Positions 1-5,851 of a stretch of 15,064 nucleotides of DNA are shown piece after piece (the first letter of the stretch is position 1; each line of letters starts with the position of its first letter). Location of the stretch: positions 1-15,064 of the forward strand of contig JAEYAR010000191.1 in the NCBI GenBank assembly GCA_023404715.1. Direction: 5' to 3'. The notes under the pieces are model-generated. The model saw only the letters and a list, made by a program, of their open reading frames with translations. It did no database searches and was not told the origin of the DNA. The translations under genes were made by a program, and so were the position numbers. Source of the stretch: Bacillota bacterium (lineage in GTDB: Bacteria; Bacillota; Clostridia; Christensenellales; Aristaeellaceae).

Positions 1-116
<116 letters not shown>

Positions 117-160
117 AATCCTCATAACAGAGGCCAGGCTTTCAAAACACGTTTATCAAA

Positions 161-196
161 GAACGGAGAGCGGGTTGCCGCTCCCCGTTCTTTTCT
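161..196 (+). terminator. Intrinsic terminator after tuf
   Basis: The arms GAACGGaGAGCGG (161-173) and CCGCTCcCCGTTC (178-190) pair over about 12 bases around a GTTG loop. TTTTCT (191-196) follows directly. This is a standard Rho-independent terminator that separates tuf from the rpmG promoter at 238. Confidence 0.9.
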
Positions 197-237
197 GGCT
201 GCAAGCTTCAAAATGTCACCGGCGTACAAAGAACCAG

Positions 238-266
238 TTGACAGAAGCGGAACTTTGTGATAAATT
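238..266 (+). promoter_or_regulatory. Sigma-A type promoter for rpmG-secE-nusG
   Basis: A perfect -35 TTGACA (238-243) is followed by a 17-base spacer and TAAATT (261-266), with an extended -10 TG at 258-259. Transcription would start near 273. The resulting leader of about 55 bases contains a small hairpin, AGACAG (284-289) with CTGTCT (297-302), before the Shine-Dalgarno AAGGAGG at 312-318. Confidence 0.75.
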
Positions 267-326
267 ATATAGGCATGTTTAGAAGACAGGAGAATTCTGT
301 CTATTTCGGTCAAGGAGGTGTCTGCT

Positions 327-491
327 ATGGCGACGACTGGCGCGCGTGTAAAGATCACGCTTGCTTGCACGGAGTGCAAACAGCGCAATTACAATACCAT
401 GAAGAACAAAAGAAACGATCCCGACCGCATCGAGATGAGCAAATATTGCCGCTTCTGCAAGAAGCATACCAGCCACAAGGAAACCCGCTAA
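327..491 (+). CDS. rpmG: 50S ribosomal protein L33 (zinc-binding form)
   Basis: The 54-residue protein MATTGARVKITLACTECK... has the length and sequence of bacterial L33, a small protein of the large ribosomal subunit. It keeps both cysteine pairs, C14-x-x-C17 and C41-x-x-C44, so it is the zinc-ribbon (C+) form. The ATG at 327 sits 8 bases after AAGGAGG (312-318). In Bacillota rpmG is normally the gene just before secE and nusG, as here. A minus-strand and a plus-strand frame overlap it, but neither matches a known protein. Confidence 0.95.
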   Translation: MATTGARVKITLACTECKQRNYNTMKNKRNDPDRIEMSKYCRFCKKHTSHKETR

Positions 492-527
492 GCACCGCAC
501 CGAGTATTGGCTGAGGATGTGAACAAG

Positions 528-797
528 ATGTCTGAAAAGAAACCCGTAGAAAAGAAGCAGACCGGCAAGCCTTCTTTCTTTACGCGCGCCAAGAACTGGA
601 TCGTCGCCTTACCGCGGCGCATCGCAAACTCCTTTAAGAACATGGTCGCGGAGCTGAAGAAGGTTTCCTGGCCCACGAAGAAAGATCTGATCAACTACTC
701 TGTCGTAGTCGTCGTCTTCCTCGTGGCCATGGCGGTTGTCGTCGGCCTGCTGGACATGGGTTCTACGTTCCTGATTACGAAGCTCATCAACCTCTAA
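528..797 (+). CDS. secE: Preprotein translocase subunit SecE
   Basis: An 89-residue protein with a lysine-rich N-terminal half, an amphipathic stretch (FKNMVAELKKVSWPTKKDL, about residues 38-56) carrying the family signature ELKKVSWPT, and one hydrophobic membrane segment (VVVVVFLVAMAVVVGLL, about 58-75). This is the short single-span SecE typical of Gram-positive bacteria. It stabilises SecY in the SecYEG channel. I chose ATG 528 because GAGGAT (514-518 region) lies at good spacing before it; the in-frame TTG at 507 and GTG at 519 lack a usable site. It lies 36 bases after rpmG and 27 before nusG, in the same transcript. Confidence 0.93.
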   Translation: MSEKKPVEKKQTGKPSFFTRAKNWIVALPRRIANSFKNMVAELKKVSWPTKKDLINYSVVVVVFLVAMAVVVGLLDMGSTFLITKLINL

Positions 798-824
798 GCA
801 GGAACAGAGCCGGATGGAGGAACT

Positions 825-1346
825 ATGTCTGATACTGCCGCCCAATGGTATGTCGTGCATACCTATTCGGGCTACGAAAACAAAGTCGCGACGGATCTGG
901 CCAAGACCGTTGAGAACAACGGGCTTAGCGAGCTGATGCTCGATATTCAGGTGCCCGTCGAAGAGGTCGTCGAGATCAAAAACGGCAAACGGCGCGTCGT
1001 TCCCCGCAAGGTCTTTCCGGGCTATGTCCTCGTGCACATGGTCATGACGGACGAAACCTGGTATATCGTGCGCAATACGCGCGGCGTAACGGGCTTTGTT
1101 GGGCCGGGATCTAAGCCGATTCCGTTGACTGAGGAAGAGGTTTCCCGCATGCTGTCGGGCGGTTCTTCCGTAAAGATCGATTTGGCCGTGGGCGACCAGG
1201 TGCGCATTTTGTCCGGCACGCTGCAAGACTTCGTCGGCACAGTCGAAGATGTCAACACAGCGACGCAGATCGTGCGCGTCAAGGTCGAGATGTTCGGCCG
1301 CGAAACCCCTGTAGAGCTGGAAGTTTGCCAGGTCGAGAGGGTCTAA
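825..1346 (+). CDS. nusG: Transcription termination/antitermination protein NusG
   Basis: A 173-residue protein of normal NusG length. The N-terminal NGN domain begins QWYVVHTYSGYENKV (about residues 7-21) and contains PGYVLVHMVM and the conserved RNTRGVTGFVG. The C-terminal KOW domain is visible as VGDQVRILSGTLQDFVGTVE. NusG binds the clamp of RNA polymerase and affects pausing, Rho action and coupling to ribosomes. The ATG at 825 follows GGAGG (816-820). It is cotranscribed with secE, from which it is separated by 27 bases. A 314-residue minus-strand frame covering the same bases is a shadow with no recognisable domain. Confidence 0.96.
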   Translation: MSDTAAQWYVVHTYSGYENKVATDLAKTVENNGLSELMLDIQVPVEEVVEIKNGKRRVVPRKVFPGYVLVHMVMTDETWYIVRNTRGVTGFVGPGSKPIPLTEEEVSRMLSGGSSVKIDLAVGDQVRILSGTLQDFVGTVEDVNTATQIVRVKVEMFGRETPVELEVCQVERV

Positions 1347-1361
1347 TTTATTCGCCATCAC

Positions 1362-1412
1362 CGTCGCATGCATTCGCATGCGGCGTTGGATTGTGCGGCT
1401 TTGCCGCGCAAT
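1362..1412 (+). other. Two tandem GC-rich hairpins between nusG and rplK
   Basis: The first hairpin pairs 1362-1371 with 1376-1385 (10 pairs, core CGCATGC/GCATGCG, loop ATTC). The second pairs ATTGTGCGGC (1390-1399) with GCCGCGCAAT (1403-1412), again 10 pairs, loop TTT. Neither is followed by a T run, so they are not ordinary terminators. They could pause polymerase, protect an mRNA end, or be a processing site between nusG and rplK-rplA. Confidence 0.6.
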
Positions 1413-1444
1413 ACAGCCCTGCAAGCAGCCCCGCTGCCCAGGGA

Positions 1445-1474
1445 GTGGGAGGAACAGACGTTCCGTAGGACCAC
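1445..1474 (+). promoter_or_regulatory. Candidate L1-binding mRNA hairpin before rplK
   Basis: GTGG (1445-1448) pairs with CCAC (1471-1474), and inside it GGAAC (1451-1455) pairs with GTTCC (1460-1464). Between the helices are an unpaired GA and GTAGGA. The 5' strand GTGGGAGGA is the same as in the hairpin before rplA and resembles the GGUGGGAGG...CCACC helix of the L1 stalk in 23S rRNA. L1 is known to repress rplK-rplA translation in E. coli by binding such a mimic. The rplK Shine-Dalgarno (AGGAGGT, 1484-1490) lies just downstream. The assignment here is inference from sequence likeness. Confidence 0.6.
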
Positions 1475-1497
1475 ATACCAGTGAGGAGGTGTAATCC

Positions 1498-1926
1498 ATG
1501 GAAAATAAAGTAACCGCTATGATCAAGCTTCTGGTGCAGGCCGCCAAGGCCACGCCCGCGCCGCCTATCGGCCCGGCGCTGGGTCAGCACGGTGTGAACA
1601 TCCCGGGCTTTTGCAAGGAGTTCAACGAGCGCACCGCGAAGCAGGCGGGTCTGGTAATCCCCGTAGTCATTACGGTGTATTCCGACCGTTCTTTCACGTT
1701 CATCACGAAGACCCCGCCCGTCCCGGTTCTGATCAAGAAGGCCTGCGGCATCGAAAGCGGCTCCGCCAAGCCCCAAAAGGACAAGGTGGCCCAGCTGACG
1801 CTCGAGCAGGTTCGCGAAATCGCGACGACCAAGCTGCCTGATCTGAACGCGACCGACGTCGAGGCCGCGATGAGAATGGTGAAGGGTACCGCCCGTTCGA
1901 TGGGCGTCACCGTCGCCGACGCGTAA
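1498..1926 (+). CDS. rplK: 50S ribosomal protein L11
   Basis: A 142-residue protein, the usual L11 length. It has the proline-rich N-terminal domain signature KATPAPPIGPALGQHGVNI and the rRNA-binding C-terminal domain ending VKGTARSMGVTV. L11 binds the GTPase-associated centre of 23S rRNA and works with L10 and L7/L12. ATG 1498 follows AGGAGGT at 1484-1490. A 151-base leader with two strong hairpins and a putative L1 site separates it from nusG. No promoter with good -35 and -10 boxes is visible in that leader, so rplK is probably transcribed from the rpmG promoter. Confidence 0.97.
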   Translation: MENKVTAMIKLLVQAAKATPAPPIGPALGQHGVNIPGFCKEFNERTAKQAGLVIPVVITVYSDRSFTFITKTPPVPVLIKKACGIESGSAKPQKDKVAQLTLEQVREIATTKLPDLNATDVEAAMRMVKGTARSMGVTVADA

Positions 1927-1962
1927 AGTTCACCCCTGTCGGCCCCTGCGGGCCGGCTTCGA

Positions 1963-1995
1963 TTGTGGGAGGATATCACGCCGCTATGACCACAA
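1963..1995 (+). promoter_or_regulatory. Candidate L1-binding mRNA hairpin before rplA
   Basis: TTGTGG (1963-1968) pairs with CCACAA (1990-1995). The 5' strand continues GAGGATA and the 3' strand begins TATGA, with ATA (1973-1975) able to pair with TAT (1985-1987). The nine bases GTGGGAGGA (1965-1973) are identical to those before rplK. The closing helix runs directly into the Shine-Dalgarno AAGGAGG (1994-2000), so a bound protein would block ribosome loading on rplA. This is the layout expected for L1 autoregulation, but the binding itself is inferred. A small hairpin GGCCC/GGGCC (1941-1954) precedes it. Confidence 0.6.
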
Positions 1996-2010
1996 GGAGG
2001 ATCGTACAAG

Positions 2011-2700
2011 ATGAAACATGGCAAGAAATATCTTGACAGCGCGAAGCTGCTGGACAGCACGAAGGTCTATGACCCGGCTGAAGCGGTAGCGCTCGCGCTG
2101 CAGACTGCAAAGTGCAAGTTCGATGAGACGATCGAACTGTCCGTGCGCCTGGGCGTCGACCCGCGCCACGCGGACCAGCAGGTTCGCGGCGCCGTCGTGC
2201 TGCCGCACGGCACGGGCAAAAAGGTTCGCGTCCTCGTCTTCGCCAAGGGCGATAAGGCCAAGGAGGCGGAGGCTGCGGGCGCTGAGTTCGTCGGCGCGGA
2301 GGATCTCGTCGCGAAAATCCAGGGCGAGAACTGGTTTGATTTCGACGTCGTCGTCGCGACCCCGGACATGATGGGCGTCGTCGGCCGTCTGGGCCGCGTG
2401 CTCGGCCCGAAGGGCTTGATGCCTAACCCCAAGAGCGGCACGGTCACCATGGATGTGACCAAGGCGATCACGGACATCAAGGCCGGTAAAGTGGAATACC
2501 GCCTGGACAAGACGGCCATCATCCACTGCCCGATCGGCAAGAAGTCCTTCAGCGCGCAGCAGCTCGAGGAGAATTTGAACGCCCTGATGAGCGCGATCGT
2601 GCGCGCCAAGCCGTCCGCGGCGAAGGGCATCTACCTCCGCTCCGTCGTCATGTCTTCGACGATGGGCCCGGGCATCAAGATCAATACGCTGAAGTTCTAA
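2011..2700 (+). CDS. rplA: 50S ribosomal protein L1
   Basis: A 229-residue protein with typical L1 sequence: MKHGKKYLDSAKLLD at the start, the two-domain alpha/beta fold, and the family signature LGPKGLMPNPKSGTVT in the middle, ending GPGIKINT. L1 binds the mobile stalk of 23S rRNA near the E site and in known cases represses its own operon. ATG 2011 follows AAGGAGG at 1994-2000. It is 84 bases after rplK and is probably cotranscribed with it. Long minus-strand frames over this gene are antisense shadows caused by the codon bias. Confidence 0.97.
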   Translation: MKHGKKYLDSAKLLDSTKVYDPAEAVALALQTAKCKFDETIELSVRLGVDPRHADQQVRGAVVLPHGTGKKVRVLVFAKGDKAKEAEAAGAEFVGAEDLVAKIQGENWFDFDVVVATPDMMGVVGRLGRVLGPKGLMPNPKSGTVTMDVTKAITDIKAGKVEYRLDKTAIIHCPIGKKSFSAQQLEENLNALMSAIVRAKPSAAKGIYLRSVVMSSTMGPGIKINTLKF

Positions 2701-2720
2701 GTTTGGCGGCCGGCCTGCGC

Positions 2721-2749
2721 TTGACAAAGCGCGCGGCGCGTGCTATAAT
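2721..2749 (+). promoter_or_regulatory. Consensus sigma-A promoter for rplJ-rplL
   Basis: A perfect TTGACA (2721-2726), a 17-base spacer and a perfect TATAAT (2744-2749), with an extended -10 TG at 2741-2742. Transcription should start near 2756, just before the L10 leader. It is the strongest promoter by consensus in the window and makes rplJ-rplL independent of the upstream genes. Confidence 0.92.
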
Positions 2750-2769
2750 CAATCGTCATTTGAATCAGT

Positions 2770-2888
2770 ACTGTGCCGTAGACAGCGGGTGCGTAGCGTA
2801 ATGGGAGGTCACTCCCGCCCGCCGAGGTGTAAGGTTTGGCATTGCCAGCAGATACTTCTGCCCTTGCGCCTGCGCGCAGGGGCTTTTT
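2770..2888 (+). promoter_or_regulatory. L10-type ribosomal protein leader with attenuator
   Basis: The leader between the promoter and rplJ has the hallmarks of the L10 leader of Bacillota: CCGTAGACAGCGGGTGCG (2776-2793), a GGGAG/CTCCC hairpin (2803-2816), and CGCCCGCCGAGGTG (2816-2829) able to close the outer helix. It ends in an intrinsic terminator. In known cases the L10-(L12)4 complex binds this RNA and lowers expression of its own operon. Assignment rests on the motif and position before rplJ. Confidence 0.88.
2860..2888 (+). terminator. Attenuator hairpin of the rplJ leader
   Basis: GCCCTTGCGC (2860-2869) pairs fully with GCGCAGGGGC (2874-2883) around a CTGC loop, followed by TTTTT (2884-2888). 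It lies about 50 bases before rplJ, so it would stop leader transcripts early when the L10 site is occupied. Confidence 0.88.
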
Positions 2889-2936
2889 CATGGCCGCTGC
2901 CCCGGCAGCGATCCTGGGAAGAAGGAGGATAATTGA

Positions 2937-3440
2937 ATGTCTAAGAATTTTGAGCTCAAGCAACAGGCTGTTGAACAGATCAGCGAGAAGATCAAAAACT
3001 GCAAGAGCCTGGTGATCGTCGAGTACAAGGGTCTTACGGTGGATGAGGCGACGCAGCTCCGCGCAAAGTGCCGCGCGGCAAGCGTGGATTATTGCGTGCT
3101 GAAGAATACGCTGGTTCGCCGTGCGTTGGCCGGGCTGAACATCGTCGGCCTGGACGACACGCTGGAAGGCCCGAGCGCGTTCGTCTTCTCTAACGAGGAT
3201 CCGGTATCCGGCGCGAAGATCCTCAAGGAGTTCATGGAGGCGGACAAGAAGGAGGCCATCAAGGTCAAGGCCGGCCTGCTCGACGGCGAAGTGCTCGATG
3301 TCGCCGGCGTCAAGAAGCTGGCGGATCTGCCCTCCCGCGAGGCGCTCCTGTCCATGCTGTGCCAGGTGCTCACCGGTACGGTCCGTTCTCTGGCCTGCGT
3401 GCTGGAGGCCGTCCGCAAGCAGAAGGCCGGCGAAGAGTAA
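2937..3440 (+). CDS. rplJ: 50S ribosomal protein L10
   Basis: A 167-residue protein in the L10 size range. It begins MSKNFELKQQAVEQISEKIK and contains the conserved SLVIVEYKGLTVDEATQLRA and VLKNTLVRRAL stretches. The C-terminal helix (residues about 130-165) is the docking platform for L7/L12 dimers. L10 anchors the ribosomal stalk to 23S rRNA. ATG 2937 follows GGAGG in AAGAAGGAGGAT at good spacing. It is the first gene behind its own promoter and attenuator leader, and rplL follows 62 bases later. Confidence 0.97.
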   Translation: MSKNFELKQQAVEQISEKIKNCKSLVIVEYKGLTVDEATQLRAKCRAASVDYCVLKNTLVRRALAGLNIVGLDDTLEGPSAFVFSNEDPVSGAKILKEFMEADKKEAIKVKAGLLDGEVLDVAGVKKLADLPSREALLSMLCQVLTGTVRSLACVLEAVRKQKAGEE

Positions 3441-3502
3441 GCTGCCCGCAGCCTGAGGCTGTATGAACCACGACAAAGAATAAACCATGGAGGTATTGTG
3501 TT

Positions 3503-3877
3503 ATGACTCACGAGGAATTTCTTACCGCGATTGAATCCATGACCGTTATGGAGCTGGCCGATCTGGTGAAGGCCATCGAAGAGAAGTTCGGCGTATCCGC
3601 CGCCGCGCCCGTCGCCGTCGTCGCCGGTGGCGCTGCCCCCGCCGCCGCCGCCGAGGAAAAGACCGAGTTCGAGGTCGTCCTCAAGGAGGTCGACGCGTCC
3701 GCCAAGATCAAGATCATCAAGGCCGTCCGCGAAGTGGTCGAGGGCCTGGGCCTGAAAGAAGCCAAGGACATCGTCGAGGCTGCGCCGAAGACCATCAAGG
3801 AAGGCGTTTCCAAGGAAGATGCCGAGAAGATCAAGGCCAAGCTCGAAGAGGCTGGCGCGAAGGTCGAAATCAAGTAA
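3503..3877 (+). CDS. rplL: 50S ribosomal protein L7/L12
   Basis: A 124-residue acidic protein. The N-terminal dimerisation part begins MTHEEFLTAIESMTVMELAD. An alanine- and proline-rich hinge lies at about residues 33-52. The C-terminal factor-binding domain contains KIKIIKAVREVVEGLGLKEAK and ends AKVEIK. L7/L12 recruits translation GTPases to the ribosome. ATG 3503 follows GGAGG in ATGGAGGTATTG. A strong terminator follows 17 bases after the stop, so the operon ends here. In most bacteria rpoB and rpoC come next; they are not present. Confidence 0.97.
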   Translation: MTHEEFLTAIESMTVMELADLVKAIEEKFGVSAAAPVAVVAGGAAPAAAAEEKTEFEVVLKEVDASAKIKIIKAVREVVEGLGLKEAKDIVEAAPKTIKEGVSKEDAEKIKAKLEEAGAKVEIK

Positions 3878-3894
3878 TCATGCCCTCCGGGCAA

Positions 3895-3929
3895 GCGACA
3901 AAGTGGCTTAGGCCACTTTGTCGCGTTTT
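3895..3929 (+). terminator. Intrinsic terminator after rplL (repeat-type hairpin)
   Basis: GCGACAAAGTGGC (3895-3907) pairs with GCCACTTTGTCGC (3912-3924), 13 pairs around TTAG, followed by GTTTT. The 12-base arms CGACAAAGTGGC/GCCACTTTGTCG recur exactly at 14021-14048 with a different loop, so this hairpin belongs to a repeat family in this genome. Confidence 0.88.
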
Positions 3930-4030
3930 GGGGTTCATGGCATTGTCTTTCCATAGCGGTCAGAACGCTCCGTGCGGGTGCGATTCATTTTGTTTGTCCG
4001 TGCAAGGCCTCCGTTTGCGCGCTTATTCTC

Positions 4031-4059
4031 TAGTCAACCCCTATCTATTATGCTATAAT
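4031..4059 (+). promoter_or_regulatory. Sigma-A type promoter for glpK
   Basis: A perfect TATAAT (4054-4059) with extended -10 TG (4051-4052) lies 17 bases after TAGTCA (4031-4036), a 4-of-6 match to the -35 consensus. Transcription would start near 4066, giving a leader of only about 16 bases. The leader is too short for a riboswitch or antiterminator of the GlpP type. I see no clear catabolite (cre) operator beside it. Confidence 0.75.
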
Positions 4060-4081
4060 GAGGGCAAATTGGAGGTGCGAC

Positions 4082-5572
4082 ATGAAAAAGTACGTGATTG
4101 CCCTGGATCAAGGCACGACGAGCTCGCGCGCGGTCGTCTTCGACAAACAGGCGCGCATCATCGCCGTGCACGGCATCGAATTTCCGCAGATCTACCCGCA
4201 GCCCGGCTGGGTGGAGCATGACCCGGATACGATCCTCAAGACGCAGGTAGAGGCGCTACGCCAGGCGGTGAAGCTCTCGCGCATCCCGGTGGAGGAGATC
4301 GCGGCGATCGGCATCACCAACCAGCGCGAGACGACCCTGCTGTGGGACCGTCGGACGGGCAGGCCGTGCTACAATGCGATCGTCTGGCAGTGCCGCCGCA
4401 CGGCGCCTATCGTCGAGCGCCTGCGCGCAGAAGGACTGGAGGCGCATATCCGCGAGACGACCGGCCTCATCCCCGACGCGTATTTTTCCGGCACAAAGCT
4501 CAGCTGGCTACTCAGCGAGCTGGGGCTGCACGAGCGCGCGGAGCGCGGCGAGCTGTGCTTCGGCACGGTGGACAGTTGGCTGGCCTGGAACTTGATCGAG
4601 CGCCGCCCGCATGTGACGGACGTCAGCAATGCGAGCCGCACCATGCTGCTCAACATCCATACGATGGAGTGGGACGATACCCTGCTGCGGGCGCTGAACA
4701 TCCCCCGGGCGATTTTGCCAGAGGTCGTGGATACGTCCGGCATTATCGGCATGCTCGACCCGGAGATCCTCGGCCGGCCGATCCCGGTCGCTTCGATGGC
4801 GGGCGATCAGCAGTCCGCGCTCTTCGGCCAGGCCTGCTTTGACAAGGGTATGATGAAGAACACGTACGGCACCGGCTGCTTCCTGCTCATGAATACGGCG
4901 GATCAGGCGGTCAAGAGCGAAAGCGGGCTGGTGACGACCGTGGCCTGGCGCATCGGCGGGCAGGTCCACTACGCGCTGGAGGGCAGCGTGTTTGTCGGCG
5001 GGGCGGCGGTGCAATGGCTGCGCGATGAGATGCACCTCATCGAGCGCGCGTCGGATAGCGAGGCGATTGCGACCTCTGTGCCCGATAACGGCGGCGTATA
5101 TCTGGTGCCCGCTTTTACGGGCCTGGGCGCGCCGTATTGGGATATGTACAGCCGCGGCATGTTGATCGGGCTTACGCGCGGCACAGGGCGCGCGCATGTC
5201 GTTCGCGCGGCGCTCGAGTCCATCGCCCTGCAATCGGCGGATCTCGTGGCGGCGATGGTGAAGGATTGCGGCTTTACCCCCAAAGGCCTGCGGGTAGACG
5301 GCGGGGCGAGCGCGAACAACTTCCTCATGCAGTTTCAGGCCGACGTGCTGGATATCCCGGTCGTGCGTCCGGCCGTCATCGAGACGACCGCACTGGGCGC
5401 GGCGATGCTCGCCGGCCTTGCGACGGGCGTTTGGGGGGATATGAACGAGCTTGCCGCGATCTGGAATGCGGATGTGCGCCTCACGCCGCGGATGTCCCTC
5501 GATGAGCGCGCGCGAATTGTGCGCGATTGGCATCGCGCTGTCGAGCGCAGCCAGCGCTGGGTCGAAGCGTAA
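4082..5572 (+). CDS. glpK: Glycerol kinase
   Basis: A 496-residue FGGY-family kinase that makes sn-glycerol 3-phosphate from glycerol and ATP. Visible motifs are the phosphate loop DQGTTSSRAVVFD (9-21), glycerol-binding R82-E83 in NQRET, Y134, and D242 in AGDQQSALFG. FGGY signature 1 is YFSGTKLSWL (134-143) and signature 2 lies around 355-383. The start is ATG 4082 after GGAGG (4071-4075); an upstream ATG at 4058 overlaps the -10 box and would not be transcribed. The loop before GDQQ reads GMLDPEILGRPIPVA and lacks the YHFFG-type histidine motif phosphorylated by HPr in Bacillus and Enterococcus. No glpF or glpD lies beside it, so it is a single-gene unit. Confidence 0.96.
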   Translation: MKKYVIALDQGTTSSRAVVFDKQARIIAVHGIEFPQIYPQPGWVEHDPDTILKTQVEALRQAVKLSRIPVEEIAAIGITNQRETTLLWDRRTGRPCYNAIVWQCRRTAPIVERLRAEGLEAHIRETTGLIPDAYFSGTKLSWLLSELGLHERAERGELCFGTVDSWLAWNLIERRPHVTDVSNASRTMLLNIHTMEWDDTLLRALNIPRAILPEVVDTSGIIGMLDPEILGRPIPVASMAGDQQSALFGQACFDKGMMKNTYGTGCFLLMNTADQAVKSESGLVTTVAWRIGGQVHYALEGSVFVGGAAVQWLRDEMHLIERASDSEAIATSVPDNGGVYLVPAFTGLGAPYWDMYSRGMLIGLTRGTGRAHVVRAALESIALQSADLVAAMVKDCGFTPKGLRVDGGASANNFLMQFQADVLDIPVVRPAVIETTALGAAMLAGLATGVWGDMNELAAIWNADVRLTPRMSLDERARIVRDWHRAVERSQRWVEA

Positions 5573-5591
5573 AATAGCATAATTTGATTTC

Positions 5592-5655
5592 ATCCTCTGC
5601 CTTTGATCCGTCGAACGGTGTCCGACGGGCGGTCAAAAGGCGGAGGATTCTTTTG
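5592..5655 (+). terminator. Intrinsic terminator after glpK
   Basis: A long imperfect hairpin. ATCCTC (5592-5597) pairs with GAGGAT (5643-5648), GCCTTTGA with TCAAAAGGC (one bulged A), and CCGTCG with CGACGG inside. TCTTTT follows at 5649-5654. It isolates glpK from the spo0A promoter. Confidence 0.85.
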
Positions 5656-5714
5656 GTTTCAGGACGAATATTAAGAATATTAGAAGTAAATGCGCCAAAT
5701 TCGCTGCTAATGTC

Positions 5715-5743
5715 TTCCCAAGCAGGGCGAAATGTGCTATAAT
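5715..5743 (+). promoter_or_regulatory. Vegetative-type promoter for spo0A
   Basis: TTCCCA (5715-5720, 4 of 6 to the -35 consensus), a 17-base spacer, and a perfect TATAAT (5738-5743) with extended -10 TG (5735-5736). Transcription would start near 5750. A second TATAAT lies at 5759-5764 inside the inverted repeat ATGATT-ttat-AATCAT (5752-5767), but no good -35 box is placed for it. I looked for a sigma-H promoter and found none that fits. Confidence 0.7.
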
Positions 5744-5766
5744 CTTAGATGATGATTTTATAATCA

Positions 5767-5793
5767 TTCGACAAAAGGTGTCATTTTTCGTCA
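5767..5793 (+). promoter_or_regulatory. Spo0A binding sites (0A boxes) before spo0A
   Basis: TTCGACA (5767-5773) is an exact 0A box (reverse complement TGTCGAA). A second copy, TTCGTCA (5787-5793), has one mismatch and lies exactly 20 bases further on in the same orientation, about two helical turns. Both lie downstream of the predicted start near 5750. Binding there would fit repression of that promoter, or control of a second start at the overlapping TATAAT. Autoregulation of spo0A through such boxes is known in Bacillus. Confidence 0.7.
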
Positions 5794-5811
5794 CGCGGTG
5801 CAAACCGCGTG
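5792..5811 (+). other. Hairpin in the spo0A mRNA leader
   Basis: CACGCGG (5792-5798) pairs with CCGCGTG (5805-5811) around TGCAAA. It is followed by A-rich sequence, not T, so it is not a terminator. It sits about 27 bases before the Shine-Dalgarno and could stabilise the transcript or form part of the operator. Confidence 0.5.
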
Positions 5812-5851
5812 CTGAAAAAATATATTTCGGATGGATATTGGAGGAGAAAAA

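Noticed and set aside
609..1553. Open 314-residue minus-strand frame across secE, nusG and the rplK leader
   Set aside because: It lies antisense to two certain genes, has no recognisable domain and no good ribosome site; GC-rich codon use keeps the frame open.
4058..4081. Longer glpK start at ATG 4058
   Set aside because: This ATG overlaps the -10 box, so it lies before the transcript start; ATG 4082 has the ribosome site.
4508..5593. Open 361-residue minus-strand frame opposite glpK
   Set aside because: Fully antisense to glycerol kinase; rich in His, Arg and Ala, as shadow frames in GC-rich genes are.
5656..5714. Sigma-H promoter for spo0A near AGGA (5661) and GAAT (5675)
   Set aside because: The spacing between the two motifs is far too short for the sigma-H consensus.
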